Origin: JAUZQZ01 sp964492105
Lineage (GTDB): Bacteria; Pseudomonadota; Zetaproteobacteria; Mariprofundales; Mariprofundaceae
Direction of reading: 5' to 3'
Length of the DNA stretch: 5,470 nt
NCBI GenBank assembly: GCA_964492105.1
Contig: CAZBJB010000064.1
Location: 1 to 5,470 of the forward strand
In this document: positions 5,348 to 5,470 of the stretch, piece by piece
Numbering within the stretch: position 1 is the first letter of the stretch
Layout of the letters: each line of letters begins with the position of its first letter
Program-made: the position numbers and the translations under genes
Notes under the pieces: model-generated
Seen by the model: the letters and a program-made list of their open reading frames with translations, nothing else
Database searches by the model: none
What the model was told of the DNA's origin: nothing

Positions 5348-5470
5348 AGCCTTTTGCAAAACTCCGGGTGAATGAGCGGCAATCCCACTTTGAGACCATT
5401 TTCTGGATTGAATGGGCTGCATGGTGGTTCCATGGAGCGAAATTCAAGCTCGGAAATGGGCCGAAGTGGG
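5348..5470 (+). other. Tail after fdx, possible IS5-like left end
   Basis: Directly after the fdx stop comes GAGCCTTTTGCAAAACTCC (5347-5365), which resembles, from memory, the terminal inverted repeats of IS5-family elements (GAGNC followed by TTTGCAAAA). It also contains the palindrome TTTTGCAAAA at 5352-5361. A frame beginning ATG at 5372 stays open for 33 codons to the edge of the window but is not recognised. A second small inverted repeat, CATGG/CCATG, sits at 5420-5434. No classical intrinsic terminator for fdx is seen. Without the other end of the element this remains a suggestion. Confidence 0.3.

Noticed and set aside
4982..5422. Minus-strand 146-codon frame opposite the ferredoxin
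   Set aside because: It is antisense to a clearly recognised ferredoxin gene with a good ribosome binding site, so it is a shadow.
1..5470. CRISPR arrays, tRNA or rRNA genes, toxin-antitoxin pairs
   Set aside because: No regularly spaced repeats, cloverleaf-like segments, rRNA stretches or paired small genes could be seen on either strand.

Overview
The window looks like a chromosomal stretch from a proteobacterium, probably beta or gamma. This rests on the Mfd and short SerB sequences, the 7Fe ferredoxin type and the mid-range GC; I cannot name a genus. It holds three intact genes and two intergenic regions that look like mobile-element debris.

Layout: 1-329 is a non-coding tail downstream of serB. 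It has a perfect 10-bp tandem repeat, a short A/T-rich hairpin and possibly the edge of an old repeat. 330-1013 (minus) is serB, a short phosphoserine phosphatase. 1023-4391 (minus) is mfd, the transcription-repair coupling factor. Only 9 bases separate mfd from serB, so they are probably co-transcribed, mfd first. 4392-5002 is a 611-base region between the divergent mfd and fdx genes. 5003-5347 (plus) is a 7Fe ferredoxin gene of the FdxA/FdI type. 5348-5470 is a short tail that may be the start of an insertion sequence.

The most informative part is 4392-5002. Next to mfd, and in its orientation, lies the 3' end of a bacterial group II intron: the last ~90 codons of its reverse transcriptase/maturase, a recognisable 34-nt domain V, and a domain VI-like hairpin with a GCAA loop. 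The maturase remnant is broken by an exact 8-bp tandem duplication; removing one copy restores a family-like reading. Against its truncated end sits a 156-bp MITE-like element with ~29-bp imperfect terminal inverted repeats and an apparent TA at each end. Beyond it is a compact fdx control region: two perfect inverted repeats sharing TTAACA, a sigma70-like promoter and a good Shine-Dalgarno.

The genes do unrelated housekeeping work: DNA repair at stalled RNA polymerase, the last step of serine synthesis, and electron transfer. I found no new multi-gene system. The unusual content is a nested wreck of mobile elements that now forms the upstream region of mfd.
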